In this document: positions 1-11,608 of the stretch, piece after piece
Layout of the letters: each line of letters starts with the position of its first letter
How positions within the stretch are numbered: position 1 is the stretch's first letter
From: Elymus sibiricus
Taxonomy: Eukaryota > Streptophyta > Magnoliopsida > Poales > Poaceae
Reading direction: 5' to 3'
Assembly (NCBI GenBank): GCA_039707655.1
Contig: CM077666.1
Location: 399,671,886-399,735,885, forward strand
Length of the DNA stretch: 64,000 bases
Translations under genes and position numbers: made by a program
Notes under the pieces: generated by a model
Told to the model about the DNA's origin: nothing
What the model saw: the letters and a program-made list of their open reading frames with translations, nothing else
The model's database searches: none

Positions 1-585
1 GGGGACGAAGACGTCCCCGCTGCGGATTCCATCGCTGATGAGAAGGCGAGCCATTGATCCTTGGTGACCCATGGCGGAACTCTCAATGAAAGCACCAATG
101 TCGGTACCAAAACCGGTAGATCTCGGGTAGGGGATCCGAACTGGGGGTCTAGGAATCAATGGGTAACAGGGAACGTAGAGACGGCGATTTACCCAGGTTC
201 GGGCCCTCTCGAAGAGGTAATACCCTACGTTCTGCTAGATTATATTGATGTGATTGTATGAAGGTTACAGAGTTGATCTACCTCGAGATCGGATGGGCTA
301 AACCCTAGGCAATGGATATGATGATCCTCTACGGACTAAACCCTCTGGTTTATATAGACACCAGAGGGTCCTAGGGTTAAATATAGTCGGTTACCATCAG
401 GGGATAAACATGCCGGCCACGCCAATTATTCCTTGGAGGAGACGCCAAGTCTTCGGAGGTTTCCTTCTGATACACGGGGTCGTCCACAATCCGGCCTTCC
501 ATCGACGAGTAGAGAGCGGCCCACCAGCCCGGCCTACGAGAGATAGGCCGGCAGCCCGAGTACCCCCTAGTCCAGGACACCCTCA
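1..585 (+). mobile_element. 3' end of an LTR retrotransposon (internal tail plus 3' LTR)
   Basis: Bases 99-585 form an LTR beginning TGTCGGTACC and ending CCCTCA. It is clearly related to the solo LTR at 22836-23365: both share the blocks around 'aaaaccgg.agatctcggg', 'tttacccaggttcgggccct' and 'accctacgt.ctgct', and both end with an 'aggacacc' block. Bases 1-98 are not LTR-like and would be the internal sequence before the 3' LTR. The matching 5' part and 5' TSD lie outside the window. No coding capacity is visible. I cannot name the family with certainty. Confidence 0.65.
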
Positions 586-1110
586 CCAGCCACCACCACG
601 CTAGGAAACAGAGAGGAAAACGTGGAGGTTTCGCTAGGGTTGTTGTGTGTGCCAGAGTGCGTCTCGGGTCGCTGGCTGGCTTCATGTGGTCTAGGGCGAT
701 CGGTGGTTCAAGGCCTCATGGGCCTGCGTCTGCGTGGCCGATTCCAGCAAACAGCGACTTTCCCAGCAATACAAGGAGTCAACGAGGCAACGAGGGTACC
801 CAGCCAGCCGATAGCACGTTATGCGTTGGTATACAATTTTTTTGCACCGCATCAAGGTATGGCGGCTGCCACCCCTCGCCCACCGGGGTCCTCCGCCAGT
901 GGATCCATCCATTCCAGGCACCAAACAACGGTGCAGCTCGAGCATCGGGCCATGGCGTTCCTGTCCATGGCGGCAGAGAGGAAGCAGAGAGGTTACGGAG
1001 CAGGAAGAAGGAAGGAAAAGAGATGGGGCGGAAAGGGGCTAGCCTGATGCGGCGGCGGCGCTCGCCGGCGCGGCCACCAGAGGTGAGGAATAGGCAAGCT
1101 GGGAGGTTGG
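586..1110. other. Older repeat sequence into which the gypsy element inserted
   Basis: GC-rich sequence with overlapping open frames but no recognisable protein. Together with 14752-15382, the stretch nearest the insertion site reads as one continuous sequence once the 13.6 kb gypsy element and one copy of its TSD are removed. The right part ends in CTGTCACA like a Sukkula-type LTR, so this piece is probably the interior of that older LTR. The open frames at 622-1118 are not supported as genes. Confidence 0.4.
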
Positions 1111-1115
1111 TGAGG

Positions 1116-2634
1116 TGATACGTCCATTTTGCATCATGTTTGCCTACTGTTATTTATAGTATTTTTAATAAATATAACACTTTGTGGAGCAATTCTAATG
1201 CCTTTTCTCTCTTAATATGCAAAATTTACACAAGGAGGGAGATTGCGGGCAGCTGGAATTCTGGACCTGAAAAAGCTATGTCAGAGATACCTATTCTGCA
1301 CATCTCCAAATGAGCTGAAATTTCACGGAGATTTATTTTGGAATAAATAAAAAATACTGGAGCGAAGAAGTACCAGAGGGGGCCACCCAGGTGCCCACGA
1401 GGCACCAGGACGCGCCCCCCCACCCAGGCACGCCCTGGTGGCTCGTGGGGCCCCTGGCCAGCCTCTGGCCCCCATCTTCTGGTATATAAGTCCATTTGCC
1501 CTAAAAAAATATAGGGAAGACTTTTGGGACGGTGCGCCGCCGTCTCGAGGCAGAACTTGGGCAGGAGCAATTTTGCTCTCCGGCGGAGCAATTCTGCCGG
1601 GGATACTTCCCTCCGGGAGGGGGAAATCGTTGCCATCGACATCACCAACGATCCTCTCATCATGGGAGGACCAATCTTCATCAACATCTTCACCAGCACC
1701 ATCTCATCTCAAACCCTAGTTCATCTCTTGCATTCAATCTTTGGCTCAAAACCTCAGATTGGTACCTGTGGGTTGCTAGTAGTGTTGATGACATCTTGTA
1801 GTTTATGCTAGTTGGTTTATTTGGTGGAAGATTATATGTTCAGATCTATTATGCTATTTAATACCCCTCTGATCTTGGACATGAAGATGATTTGGGAGTA
1901 GTTACTTTTGTTATTGAGGACATGGGAGAAGTCTTGTCATAAGTAATCATGTGAATTTGGTATTCGTTCGATATTTTGATGATATGTATGTTGTTGATTC
2001 TCTTAGTGGTGTCATGTGAACGTCGACTACATGACACTTCACCATCTTTGGGCCTAAGGGAATGCATTGTGGAGTAGTAATTAGATGATGGGTTTCAAGA
2101 GTGACAGAAGCTTAAACCCTAGTTTATGCGTGTTCCGTAAGGGGCTGGTTTGGATCTATATGTTTAATGCTATGGTTAGAGTTATCTTAATTCTTCTTTC
2201 CTAGTTGCGGATGCTTGCGAAGGGGGGTAATCATAAGTGGGAGGTTTGTTCAAGTAAGAACAGCACCCAAGCACCGGTACACCCACATATCAAATTATCA
2301 AAGTAGCGAACGCGAATCAAACCAACATGATGAAAGTGACTAGATGAAATTCCCATGTGTCCTCGAGAATGCTTTGCTTATTATAAGAGATCGTTCCGGC
2401 TTGTCCTTTGCTACAAAAAGGATTGGGCCACCTTGCTTCACTCTTTGTTACTATTGCTACTTGTCACTTGTTACAAATTATCTTGCTATCAAACTACTCG
2501 TTACCGATAACTTCAGTGCTTGCAGAAAATACCTTGCTAAAATCCGCTTGCCATTTCCTTCTACTCCTCGTTGGGTTCGACACTCTTACTTATCGAAAGG
2601 ACTACGATTGACCCCCTATACTTATGGGTTATCA
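1116..2634 (+). repeat. 5' LTR of the gypsy element
   Basis: Begins TGATACGTCC and ends GGGTTATCA directly before the primer-binding region. It pairs over its whole length with 13220-14746, with scattered substitutions and small indels; the longer C tract in the 3' copy near 13521 is one. Open frames inside it recur at the same relative place in the other LTR and are not genes. Confidence 0.93.
1483..1489 (+). promoter_or_regulatory. Candidate TATA box of the gypsy 5' LTR
   Basis: TATATAA lies in the LTR after a GC-rich stretch. The same motif is conserved at 13594-13600 in the 3' LTR. The position fits the U3/R promoter of an LTR retrotransposon. Its activity is inferred. Confidence 0.5.
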
Positions 2635-2645
2635 AGACACTTTTC

Positions 2646-2663
2646 TGGCGCCGTTGCCGGGGA
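2646..2663 (+). promoter_or_regulatory. Primer-binding site, tRNA-Asp type
   Basis: TGGCGCCGTTGCCGGGGA starts 11 bases after the 5' LTR end. It is complementary to the 3' end of plant tRNA-Asp, the primer used by many grass gypsy elements. The tRNA assignment comes from known acceptor-stem sequences. Confidence 0.85.
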
Positions 2664-2733
2664 GTGAAGCGCCTTTGGTGAGTGGAATTTGTTAAGGAAA
2701 CATTTATATTACGTGCTGAAATTTACTGTCACT

Positions 2734-3788
2734 ATGGAAAGTAATCCTTTGAGGGGTTTGTTCGGGGTATCTTCACCTCGACCGGAAGCACCAAGTGTTG
2801 CTCCTCAACTTACTGCACCTACTGAAAATATTTATTATGATATTCCTTCGGGTATGATAGAGAAACTGCTAGCTAATCCGTATGCAGGAGATGGAACGGT
2901 ACATCCTGATATGCACTTGATCTATGTGGATGAAATTTGTGGATTGTTTAAGCTTGCAGGTCTATCCGGAGATGGAGTTAAGAAGAAAGTATTCCCTTTA
3001 TCTTTGAAGGGAAAGTCATTGACATGGTATAGGCTATGTGATGATACTGATACATGGGACTGGAACCGATTGAAATTGGAATTCCACCAGAAATTTTATC
3101 CTATGCATTTGGTTCATCGTGATCGGAATTATATATATAACTTTTGGCCTCGTGAAGGAGAAAGCATCGCTCAAGTTTGGGGGAGGCTTAAGTACATAAT
3201 GTACACATGCCCCAACCATGAGCTCTCCAGAGAAATTATCTTACAGAATTTTTATGCTCGGCTTTCTTATGATAATCAAACCATGCTCGATTCTTTTTTG
3301 ACTGGCTCCTTTATGAAGAAAACTATTGAATTTAGATGGGATCTTCTGGAAAGAATTAAACGCAACTCTGAAGATTGGGAACTTGACAAAGGTAATGAGT
3401 CAGGTATAATACTTGAGTTTGATTGTGTTAAATCTTTTATGGATACCGATGCTTTTCGTAAGTTTAGCACTAAATATGGACTTGACTCTGAGATAGTAGC
3501 TTCCTTTTGTGAATCATTTGCTACTCATGTTGATCTTCCTAAGGATAAGTGGTTTAAATATCATCCCCCTGTTAAAGAAAAGATTGAGGAACCCGTTAGT
3601 GTTAAAGAAGAAACAATTTTTTACCATGCTGATCCAGTTGTGCCTAGTGCTTATATTGAGAAACCACCTTTTCATGTTAGGATTAAGGAACATGCTAAAG
3701 TTTCAACTGTGGTTAACAAAAGTAATATTAGAGCACCTAAACCATCTGAACAAATTAAAGTTGAACCTAATATTGCTATGTTAAGGAT
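2734..3788 (+). pseudogene. gag: gag region of the gypsy element, frameshifted at its 3' end
   Basis: The ATG at 2734 opens a frame starting MESNPLRG. The protein includes a retrotransposon gag domain, seen in the segment with 'FPLSLKGKSLTWY', 'LKLEFHQKFYP' and 'FWPREGESIAQVWGRLK'. The frame runs on to 3807, but its last residues are out of register: the protease frame takes over at about 3786-3792. This is best explained by loss of one base in what was a single gag-pol reading frame. Gag would form the virus-like particle. I see no zinc knuckle. Confidence 0.82.
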
Positions 3789-3791
3789 CTC

Positions 3792-4667
3792 TTGGTCGAT
3801 AATATAGATGGGCATGTTATTTACTTCTGTGATGAAGCATCTAGAATTGCTAAACCAGATCTTAAAGATAAAAACCGACCTGTAGTAGGCATGCCTGTTG
3901 TCTCTGTTAAAATAGGAGATCATTGTTATCATGGCTTATGTGATTTGGGTGCTAGTGTGAGTGCTATTCCGTTTACCTTATACCAAGAAATTATGAATGA
4001 TATTGCACCTGTTGAAATAGAGGACATTGATGTTACTATTAAGCTTGCAAATAGAGATACCATTACACCACTTGAGATCGTTAGAGATGTTGAAGTCTTG
4101 TGTGGAAAAATAAAATACCCTACTGATTTTCTAGTCCTCGGTTCTCCACAAGATGATTTTTGTCCCATTATATTTGGTAGACCTTTCTTGAACACTGTTA
4201 ATGCCAAGATTGATTGCGCTAAAGAAACTGTTAGTGATGATTTTGGTGGTACATCTCATGAGTTTAATTTCTCCAAGTTTCGTAGACAACCTCATGATAA
4301 AGAATTGCCTAGTAAAGATGAAATTATTGGTATTGCTTCTATTGCCGTACCTCCTACTGATCCGTTAGAACAATATTTACTAGACCATGAAAACGATATG
4401 CATATGAAAGAAAGAAATGAAATAGATAAGATGTTCTTTGATCAACCACCTATCCTTAAACACAATTTGCCTGTTGAAACTCTTGGAGGCCCTCCTCCAC
4501 CTAAGGGTGCTCCTGTATTTGAATTGAAGCAACTGCCTGATACATTAAAATATGCTTATCTTGATGAAAAGAAGATATATCATGTTATTATTAGTGCTAA
4601 CCTTTCAGAGCATGAAGAAAAGAGATTACTAAAAACTCCAAGGAAGCACCGAGCTGCTATTGGATAA
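3792..4667 (+). pseudogene. pol: Aspartic protease region of gypsy pol
   Basis: Continues the polyprotein in the frame shifted relative to gag. The retropepsin-type signature 'LCDLGASVSAIPF' (about 3940-3975) carries the catalytic Asp, and 'IIFGRPFLN' is the downstream conserved block. The protease would process Gag-Pol. The frame stops at TAA 4665-4667, after which clear pol homology continues in the same frame, with a second stop at 4755-4757. Confidence 0.83.
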
Positions 4668-5715
4668 TCTCTTGATGATCTTAAGGGCATTAGTCCCACT
4701 CTATGTCAGCACAAAATTAATATGGAGCCTGATGCTAAACCAGTTGTCGACCACTAACGACGATTAAATCCTAAGATGAAAGAGGTGGTAAGAACTGAAA
4801 TATTAAAGCTTCTGGAAGCAGGTATAATCTATCCCATAGCTGATAGTAGATGGGTAAGTCCCGTTCATTGTGTCCCTAAGAAAGGAGGTATCACCGTTGT
4901 TCCTAATGATAAAAATGAACTCATTCCACAAAGAATTGTAACTGGTTATAGGATGGTAATTGATTTTAGAAAATTAAACAAAGCTACTAGAAAAGATCAT
5001 TACCCCTTACCTTTTATTGATCAAATGTTATAAAGATTATCTAAGCATACACACTTTTGTTTCCTAGATGGTTATTCTGGTTTTTCTCAAATACCTGTAT
5101 CACAACCCGATCAAGAGAAAACCACCTTTACTTGTCCTTTTGGAACTTATGCTTATAGACGTATGCCTTTTGGTTTATGCAATGCACCTGTTACCTTTCA
5201 AAGATGTATGACTGCTATATTCTCTGACTTTTGTGAAAAGATTGCTGAGGTTTTCATGGATGATTTTTCCGTTTACGGAACTTCTTTTGATGATTGCTTA
5301 AGCAACCTTGATCGAGTTTTGCAGAGATGTGAAGAAACTAATCTTGTCTTGAATTGGTAGAAGTGCCACTTTATGGTGAGTGAAGGTATTGTCTTGGGGC
5401 ATAAAATTTCTGAAAGAGGTATTGAAGTTGATAAAGCTAAGGTTGATGCTATTGAGAAAATGCCATGTCCTAAAGATATTAAAGGTATAAGAAGTTTCCT
5501 AGGTGATGCTGGTTTCTATAGAAGGTTTATTAAAGACTTCTCTAAAATATCTAGGCCTCTTACCAATCTTTTGCAAAAAGATGTTCCATTTGTTTTGGAT
5601 GATGATTGTCTAGAAGCCTTTGAAACACTTAAGAAAGCCTTAACCACTGCACCTATTGTTCAACCACCTGATTGGAATTTGCCTTTTGAAATTATGTGTG
5701 ATGCTAGTGATTATG
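4668..5715 (+). pseudogene. pol: Reverse transcriptase and start of RNase H of gypsy pol, with in-frame stops
   Basis: The same frame carries reverse transcriptase motifs: 'GIIYPIADSRWVSPV', 'YRMVIDFRKLNKAT', 'MPFGLCNAPVTFQR' and the catalytic 'VFMDDFSVYG' (MDD at about 5257-5265). The RT connection block 'IRSFLGDAGFYRRFIKDF' follows. The start of RNase H, 'MCDASDYV', ends abruptly at 5715 where a foreign LTR begins. Stops at 4755, 5031 and 5358 break the frame. RT would copy the element RNA in the particle, but this copy is dead. Confidence 0.88.
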
Positions 5716-8700
5716 TGTGACGCCCCCGACCCAACCGTGCAATAATCATACACGCAAATGCACACGATCAAGCCTAAGGATTCACTGGAAGATATCACAA
5801 CACAACTCTAAACTCAAATAAAAGTCAAACAAGCTTTATAATACAAGCCAGGGGCCTCGAGGGCTCGAATACATAAGCTCGAGTTACACAAGCGTTAGCG
5901 GAAGCAACAACAGTATCTAAGTACAAACACAAAGTTAAACAAATCTGCCTTAAGAAGGCGAAAACAAACAACGGGTCTAATCGAAAGAGGCAAGGCCTCC
6001 TACCTGGGAACCTCCTAAACTACTCCTGGTCGTTGGTCTCCTCGCGGTAGTAGGCTCCGTCGGGGTAGTAGTAGTCGTCGATTGGGTCAGCTGGCTCCGG
6101 GGCTCCGTCATCTGGTCGCAGCAATCGGGTATGGGGAAAAAGAGGTAGCAAAGCAACCGTGAGTACTCATCCAAAGTACTCGCAAGACTTACATCAGATC
6201 TATGCTAAGTATGCATCGATATCAAAGGGGAGGGGCTATATCTGTGGACTAGACTGCAGAAATGCCAGAATAGAGGGGAAGGCCTAGCCTATCGAAGACT
6301 AGCATCTTCAGCATCTTGCAGCATTAGAAGAGTGCAGATAGTACATAAATAAAGTAGCAAGCATGTAGTAGCAAAGCCTAGAGATCCTTCCTCGACTCCC
6401 TACGAGAAAGCGATCCCGGAGCTTACAATTAATTAACATGTATCCAGTTCAAGTTGTAGTAGATCGGGATACAACACTGAGCGTCCTGTTACCGTGGACA
6501 CGGCTATTCGAATAGATAACTTCCCTGCAGGGGTGCACTACTGTTACCCAACACGCTCGATTAACTCTGGCCGGACACACTTTTATCGGGTCATGCCCGG
6601 CCTCGGCTGATCGACACGACATAGTCCTACCTAGGTTCAGCAGAGAAGTCCCCGTCGGTCTACATCCTAAGCGCTCAGGGGTCTTGGGCACATCGCCCTT
6701 TGCACTCCGGGTCGTTATGCGACGAGCCAGGACGAGCACCACCTCATCCTGGATGGCACTGGCCCGACAGGCCCACAATGCTGAACTGGACATCTGACAG
6801 AGCTTTCGGCTGATACATACGGCGTCGAGGGCCCCAATAAACCATTATCCCACGTGGTGGTGGTGCGTATAGGCCAGTGGCCAACTCAGATCAAATACCC
6901 AAATCCGTTAGTGTGTTGCGAGCTCGCGGTGACGATCAGTACTCCTGTCGCCCCGTCTTGAGGAAGTGCAACAAGGGTCAGGCCCATCCCTCTCTAGGGC
7001 GGTATCTGCCTGCCCGGCCACGCCTCGTAATTATCTCGCGGGTACCCTCCAGGTCAACCCGACTCTCAAGAGACTGTCGGGAACTCAGGTCCACCTCAAC
7101 CGGGGTGGTACCGCCTGTCCTTTCAGTCCGGCATTAACAAATAAAAGGGGCAACAGTTAAAGGTAACCGTGTGTTCGTAACATCAAGAGGGAAATCCAAG
7201 GAATCACCCTCTTTGGATTCCTACTCGATGTATCCGTCAAGGTGAACTCGGAGGAATCACCCTCGATGGGTTCACACTTGAGGAGTTGCACGACAGAGGC
7301 ATCATCGGAGGTGGTGAAAGAGGAATCACCCTCGTTGACTCACATTCGACTGGCTACGCTACAGAGATGTCATCAGGAGTGAGTTAGGAGGTATCAGCCT
7401 CGGCACTCGATAATAGCTCTGCAGAGTCGTACAACTAAGGGGGTATGCGGTGCTGTGTTGCGTCGGTCTCTGCACGTCGATCACATTGATCGAGTCCTCC
7501 GGTAGCAAAGCAGGGCAACACGGACAAGGGTGCGGGGCCACTGATGGATCACTAACCAGTCTATACTAAGCATATAGGACAACAGGTAAGGTATCAACAG
7601 CAGATTACAAAATCAGGATATGCATCAGAATAGGAGCAATCAATTATAGTAGCAAAATCTAATGCAAGCATGGGAGAGAAAGAATGGGCGATATAGGAAT
7701 GATCAAGGGGGTTTTGCTTGCCTGGAAGCTCTGCTGAAAGGGGCTGGTCGCCGACGACGTAGTCGTACTCGGCAACGGCGTCGGTCTCGGAGTCTACCGG
7801 AGAGAAGAGGGGGAAGAAACAGTAAATATAAAGCAAACAAATACACACAGATGCTTGGCATGGCAAGAGGCTGTGATAGGGGTGCCCTAACACAGAGCTA
7901 GGTATTTTAAACAGAGCGGGAAAATATCCGGGAATATTTTCCCAGCTCCGGACAGTTATCGGTATATAGATCCGGAGGGAAAGGTTCCATGTTCATCATG
8001 TTAGAGAGGGCTGACAGGTATGTGGGTACCGTATTCGTATTCGTCTCATTTTTCTGATCGTTTTTCATATATAAATTATTTTCATCCAGGTTACGGTTTA
8101 TTTTATATGATTTTTCAAAGTTTTAATCATTTTCAGGAATTATTTTAATTATTAAATCCAAATTATCCAAAACAGTGACAGGTGATGTCAGCATGACGTC
8201 AGAGCGACGTCAGCGGTCAAATCCGGCTGACCTGGGTCAAACCTGACTAGTGGGTCCCACTGGTCAGTGACTGTTTAATTAAACATGGGTTTAATTTAGT
8301 TAATTAGGTTAATTAACAGGTGGGACCCAGTTGTCAGTGACTAATGAGTAATTAAATTAATTAACGGATTAATTAACAGATTATTTATTTATAAAAAAGT
8401 TTTAATTAGCGCGGGGTCCACCTGTCAGTGACTGGGCCAGCCCAGTCAGTAGGGTTGACCTGGTCAACCCAGCCAACGTGGCCGTGGGGCCCAGTGGTCA
8501 GTGGCTCGGGGTGGGGCCCAGAGGCGCCCACGTCAGCGCCATCGCGGGAGAGAGCTCCGGCGAGCTCGGTACGCGGCGGCGAGCTCCGACGAGCTTCGGG
8601 TTTCTCCTACGGAGGGCCAAAACGAGCGCCGAAGCTCGCGTTCGAACGAGGAGAGTGCCCCGTGTCCAACGGCGGCAGTCTCGCGACCTGGGACGGCCGG

Positions 8701-9270
8701 AACTGGCGCCGGCGACGAGCCGTGGCGGAGGTCGAAACAGGAGCTCGTCGGGTTCGGCGTTTGGGGGCGAAAACGAGCGATCTAAAGGTGCGGGCGGCAT
8801 CGCGGCGACGCACTGAGCGCGTTGCTGTGCTCGCCGGGCTTTGAAATGGGGAGCAACAGTGGTGGCGAGCATGGCAGCAGTGGCGGAGCGACGGCGGCAA
8901 TGGCAGCAGCACCAGCGGGCAGCCAAACGAGACTCAGGGAGAGGGGGAGGATGCGGAGCTCATCAAGGAGCACACGGCGGCTCGGTGGTAGGTTTAGTAG
9001 CAGCAGACGAGCGGATCGACGCCGGCGAGCAGCGGTGATCCGAGGTGGACGCCGGCTCGATCCGGGCAATGCAGTGGACTCCGGCTTGAACGCGCGGTCG
9101 AAGAGGAAGGAGAAGAGGTCGGTGGAGCTGGTGAACAGGTTAGAGAAGCGAGGAAGGCACGGTGGCCAAGCCTACGACGGCAGCGCGTCCATGGCGGTGC
9201 TCGGGTTCGGCGGTGGAGAGCGAGGGAGAGAAAGAGAAGTGAGGCAAAGGGAAGCCAGCGCGTCCATTTC
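5716..9270 (+). mobile_element. Truncated Sukkula-like LTR inserted in the gypsy RNase H
   Basis: The segment starts TGTGACGCCCCCGACC exactly where the pol frame breaks. It contains long non-coding LTR-like sequence with repeated 'gtgggaccca'-type blocks and 'gtcagtgact' (8200-8530). Such LTRs end in CTGTCACA, as at 15382, but here that terminus is missing and pol resumes at about 9270 with '[11 protein letters not shown]'. About 40 residues of RNase H expected between 'DASDYV' and 'LAVVFACDK' are also missing. One deletion that removed both the LTR 3' end and adjoining pol explains this. Open frames inside (for example 8428-9292) are GC-rich noise. Confidence 0.75.
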
Positions 9271-10900
9271 TAGCAGTTGTGTTTGCATGTGATAAATTCA
9301 GATATTATATAGTTGATTCTAAAGTAACTGTTCACACCGATCATGCTGCCATTAAATACCTTATGAAAAAGAAAGATGCTAAACCTAGACTCATTAGGTG
9401 GGTTTTATTGTTACAAGAATTTGACTTGCATATTATTGATAGAAAGGGAGCTGAGAATCCCGTAGCAGATAAATTGTCGAGAATAGAAAATGTTCTTGAT
9501 GACCCACTACCTATTAATGATGATTTTCTTGATGAACAATTAGTTGTCATAAATGCTTCTCGTAATACTCCATGGTATGCGGACTATGCTAATTATATTG
9601 TTGCTAAATTTATACCACCTAGTTTCACATACCAACAAAAGAAAAAGTTCTTCTATGATTTAAGACATTACTTTTGGGATGACCCACATATTTATAAAGA
9701 AGGAGTAGATGGTATTATTAGACGTTGTATACCTGAGCATGAACAGGAACAAATCCTACGGAAGTGTCATTCCGAGGCTTACGGAGGACACCATGCGGGA
9801 GACAGAACTGCACATAAGGTATTGCAATCTGGTTTTTATTGGCCTACTCTTTTCAAGGATGCTTGTAAGTTTGTCTTATCTTGTGATGATTGTCAATGAA
9901 TTGGTAATGTTGGTAGACGGCAGGAAATGCCTATGAATTATTCACTTGCTATTGAACCATTTGATGTTTGGGGATTTGATTATATGGGACCTTTTCCTAA
10001 ATCCAATGGGTATACTCATATTTTAGTTGCTGTTGATTACGTTACTAAGTGGGTAGAAGCTATTCCAACTAGTAGTGCTGATCATAACACTTCTATTAAA
10101 ATGCTTAAATAAGTTATTTTCCCGAGGTTTGGAGTCCCTAGATATTTAATGACTGATGGTGGTTCACATTTTATTCATGGTGCATTCCGTAAATTGCTTA
10201 CTAAATATGATGTCAACCATATAATTGCATCTCCCTATCACCCTCAATCTAGTGGTCAAGTAGAATTGAGCAATAGAGAAATAAAATTAATTTTGCAAAA
10301 ACCCGTTAATAGATCTAGAAAGAATTGGTCTAATAAGCTTGACGATTCATTATGGGCTTATAGAACTGCTTATAAAAATCCTATGGGTATGTCTGCTTAT
10401 AAAATGGTTTACGGAAAAGCATGCCATTTACCTCTTGAGTTAGAACATAAAGCATATTGGGCAATTAAAGAACTCAATTATGATTTTAAACTTGCCGGCG
10501 AAAAGAGGTTATTTGATATTAGCTCACTAGATGAATGGAGAACCCAAGCGTATGAAAATGCCAAATTGTTTAAAGAAAAAGTTAAAAGATGGCATGATAC
10601 AAGAGTTCAAAAACGGGAATTCAAAGTGGGTGAGCAAGTTCTATTGTACAATTCTCGTTTGAGATTCTTTGCAGGAAAACTTCTCTCTAAATGGGAAGGA
10701 CCGTATATCATCGAAGAAGTTTATCGCTCCGGAGCCATCAAAACAAACAACTCCGAAGGCACTAATCCGAGAGTGGTGAATGGGTAAAGAATTAAGCACT
10801 ATATTTCAGGTACCCCCATTAATGTTGAAACTAATATTATTGAAACAATTACACCGGAAGAATACATAAGAGAGACCTTCCGAAACGCTCCAGAACCCTG
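9271..10900 (+). pseudogene. pol: RNase H remainder and integrase of gypsy pol, with in-frame stops
   Basis: The RNase H part '[12 protein letters not shown]' and '[12 protein letters not shown]' is followed by the integrase zinc domain (HH near '[12 protein letters not shown]', then 'CDDC') and the catalytic core: D in 'WGFDYMGPFPK', D in 'MTDGGSHF', E in 'SNREIKLIL'. The C-terminal block '[21 protein letters not shown]' is present. No chromodomain is visible. Stops at 9897, 10110 and 10785 interrupt the frame, and homology runs to about 10900 ('TPEEYIRETFRNAPEP'). Integrase would insert the cDNA. The frame agrees with the upstream pol segment although a foreign LTR lies between them. Confidence 0.87.
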
Positions 10901-11239
10901 AAAAGGAAGAGGTACGTGATACGGTAAGTAAACCAACTCCAAAAATTCAATAAAAATACTTTCTGTTAGTTTTGGAATATTAAGAAAAATACAAAAATAA
11001 GAAACAGCCGAGGGGACCCACCTGGTGCCCACGAGGCACCAGGGCGCGCCACCCCCCCCATGCGTGCCCTGGTGGCTCGTGGGCCCCTTGTGAGCCTTCT
11101 CGACTCCGTTTTTCTTTTGGATTACTTGTTTTGCAAGATAAAAATTCTTTATATATACTCCCGGACGTTTTGACCACCGTATCGCAGAAATCTCCTCTGT
11201 TCTTGTTTCGTGCTATTTTTTTGACAGATCTAGATCGCC

Positions 11240-11608
11240 ATGGCTCCCCAAAAGCTCTGTGCCAAGCACCGCATTGTGCAACCATCGCCGGGCAAACGCC
11301 CCTACAGCGAGGTTTACTACGAGTTGTCGTCGGGAGACGAAGACAATGGCAAGGAGGACAAGGTCGAGGAAGTTGCAGGAGCCCAGGCTCCGGAAGGAGG
11401 GCAAGCCATCCCCATGGAGGAGACCGCAGAGAAGGGAGATATCCTTCAACCTTTATATGATCATCTCTCCCCATCCGTAATTGAAGCCCTAAGAGTCTTT
11501 GAAATAGTTAGTGCTCAGAATACATCTCTCACTTGTGAAGTTTTTTTTGTTGTAAGAGCAAAACATCGCCCTTCGGAGCATCAATCGCAGATTGATGTAT
11601 CTGTTTGA
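11240..11608 (+). CDS. Small extra ORF downstream of integrase, function unknown
   Basis: An open frame of 122 codons starting MAPQKLCAKHRIV lies between integrase and the 3' LTR on the sense strand. It is Glu/Lys/Asp-rich in the middle ('SSGDEDNGKEDKVEEV') and has no motif I recognise. Several plant gypsy lineages carry an additional ORF here. A truncated accessory protein is possible, but a chance frame cannot be excluded. Several hundred bases with frequent stops follow. Confidence 0.35.
   Translation: MAPQKLCAKHRIVQPSPGKRPYSEVYYELSSGDEDNGKEDKVEEVAGAQAPEGGQAIPMEETAEKGDILQPLYDHLSPSVIEALRVFEIVSAQNTSLTCEVFFVVRAKHRPSEHQSQIDVSV

Noticed and set aside
1226..1702. Minus-strand open frame of 158 codons, with a counterpart at 13427-13813
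   Set aside because: It lies wholly within the gypsy LTRs, and its recurrence reflects LTR identity, not a gene.
8428..9292. Cluster of overlapping open frames on both strands
   Set aside because: GC-rich LTR interior with few stops. Products are Arg/Ala/Gly-rich in every frame and show no motif.
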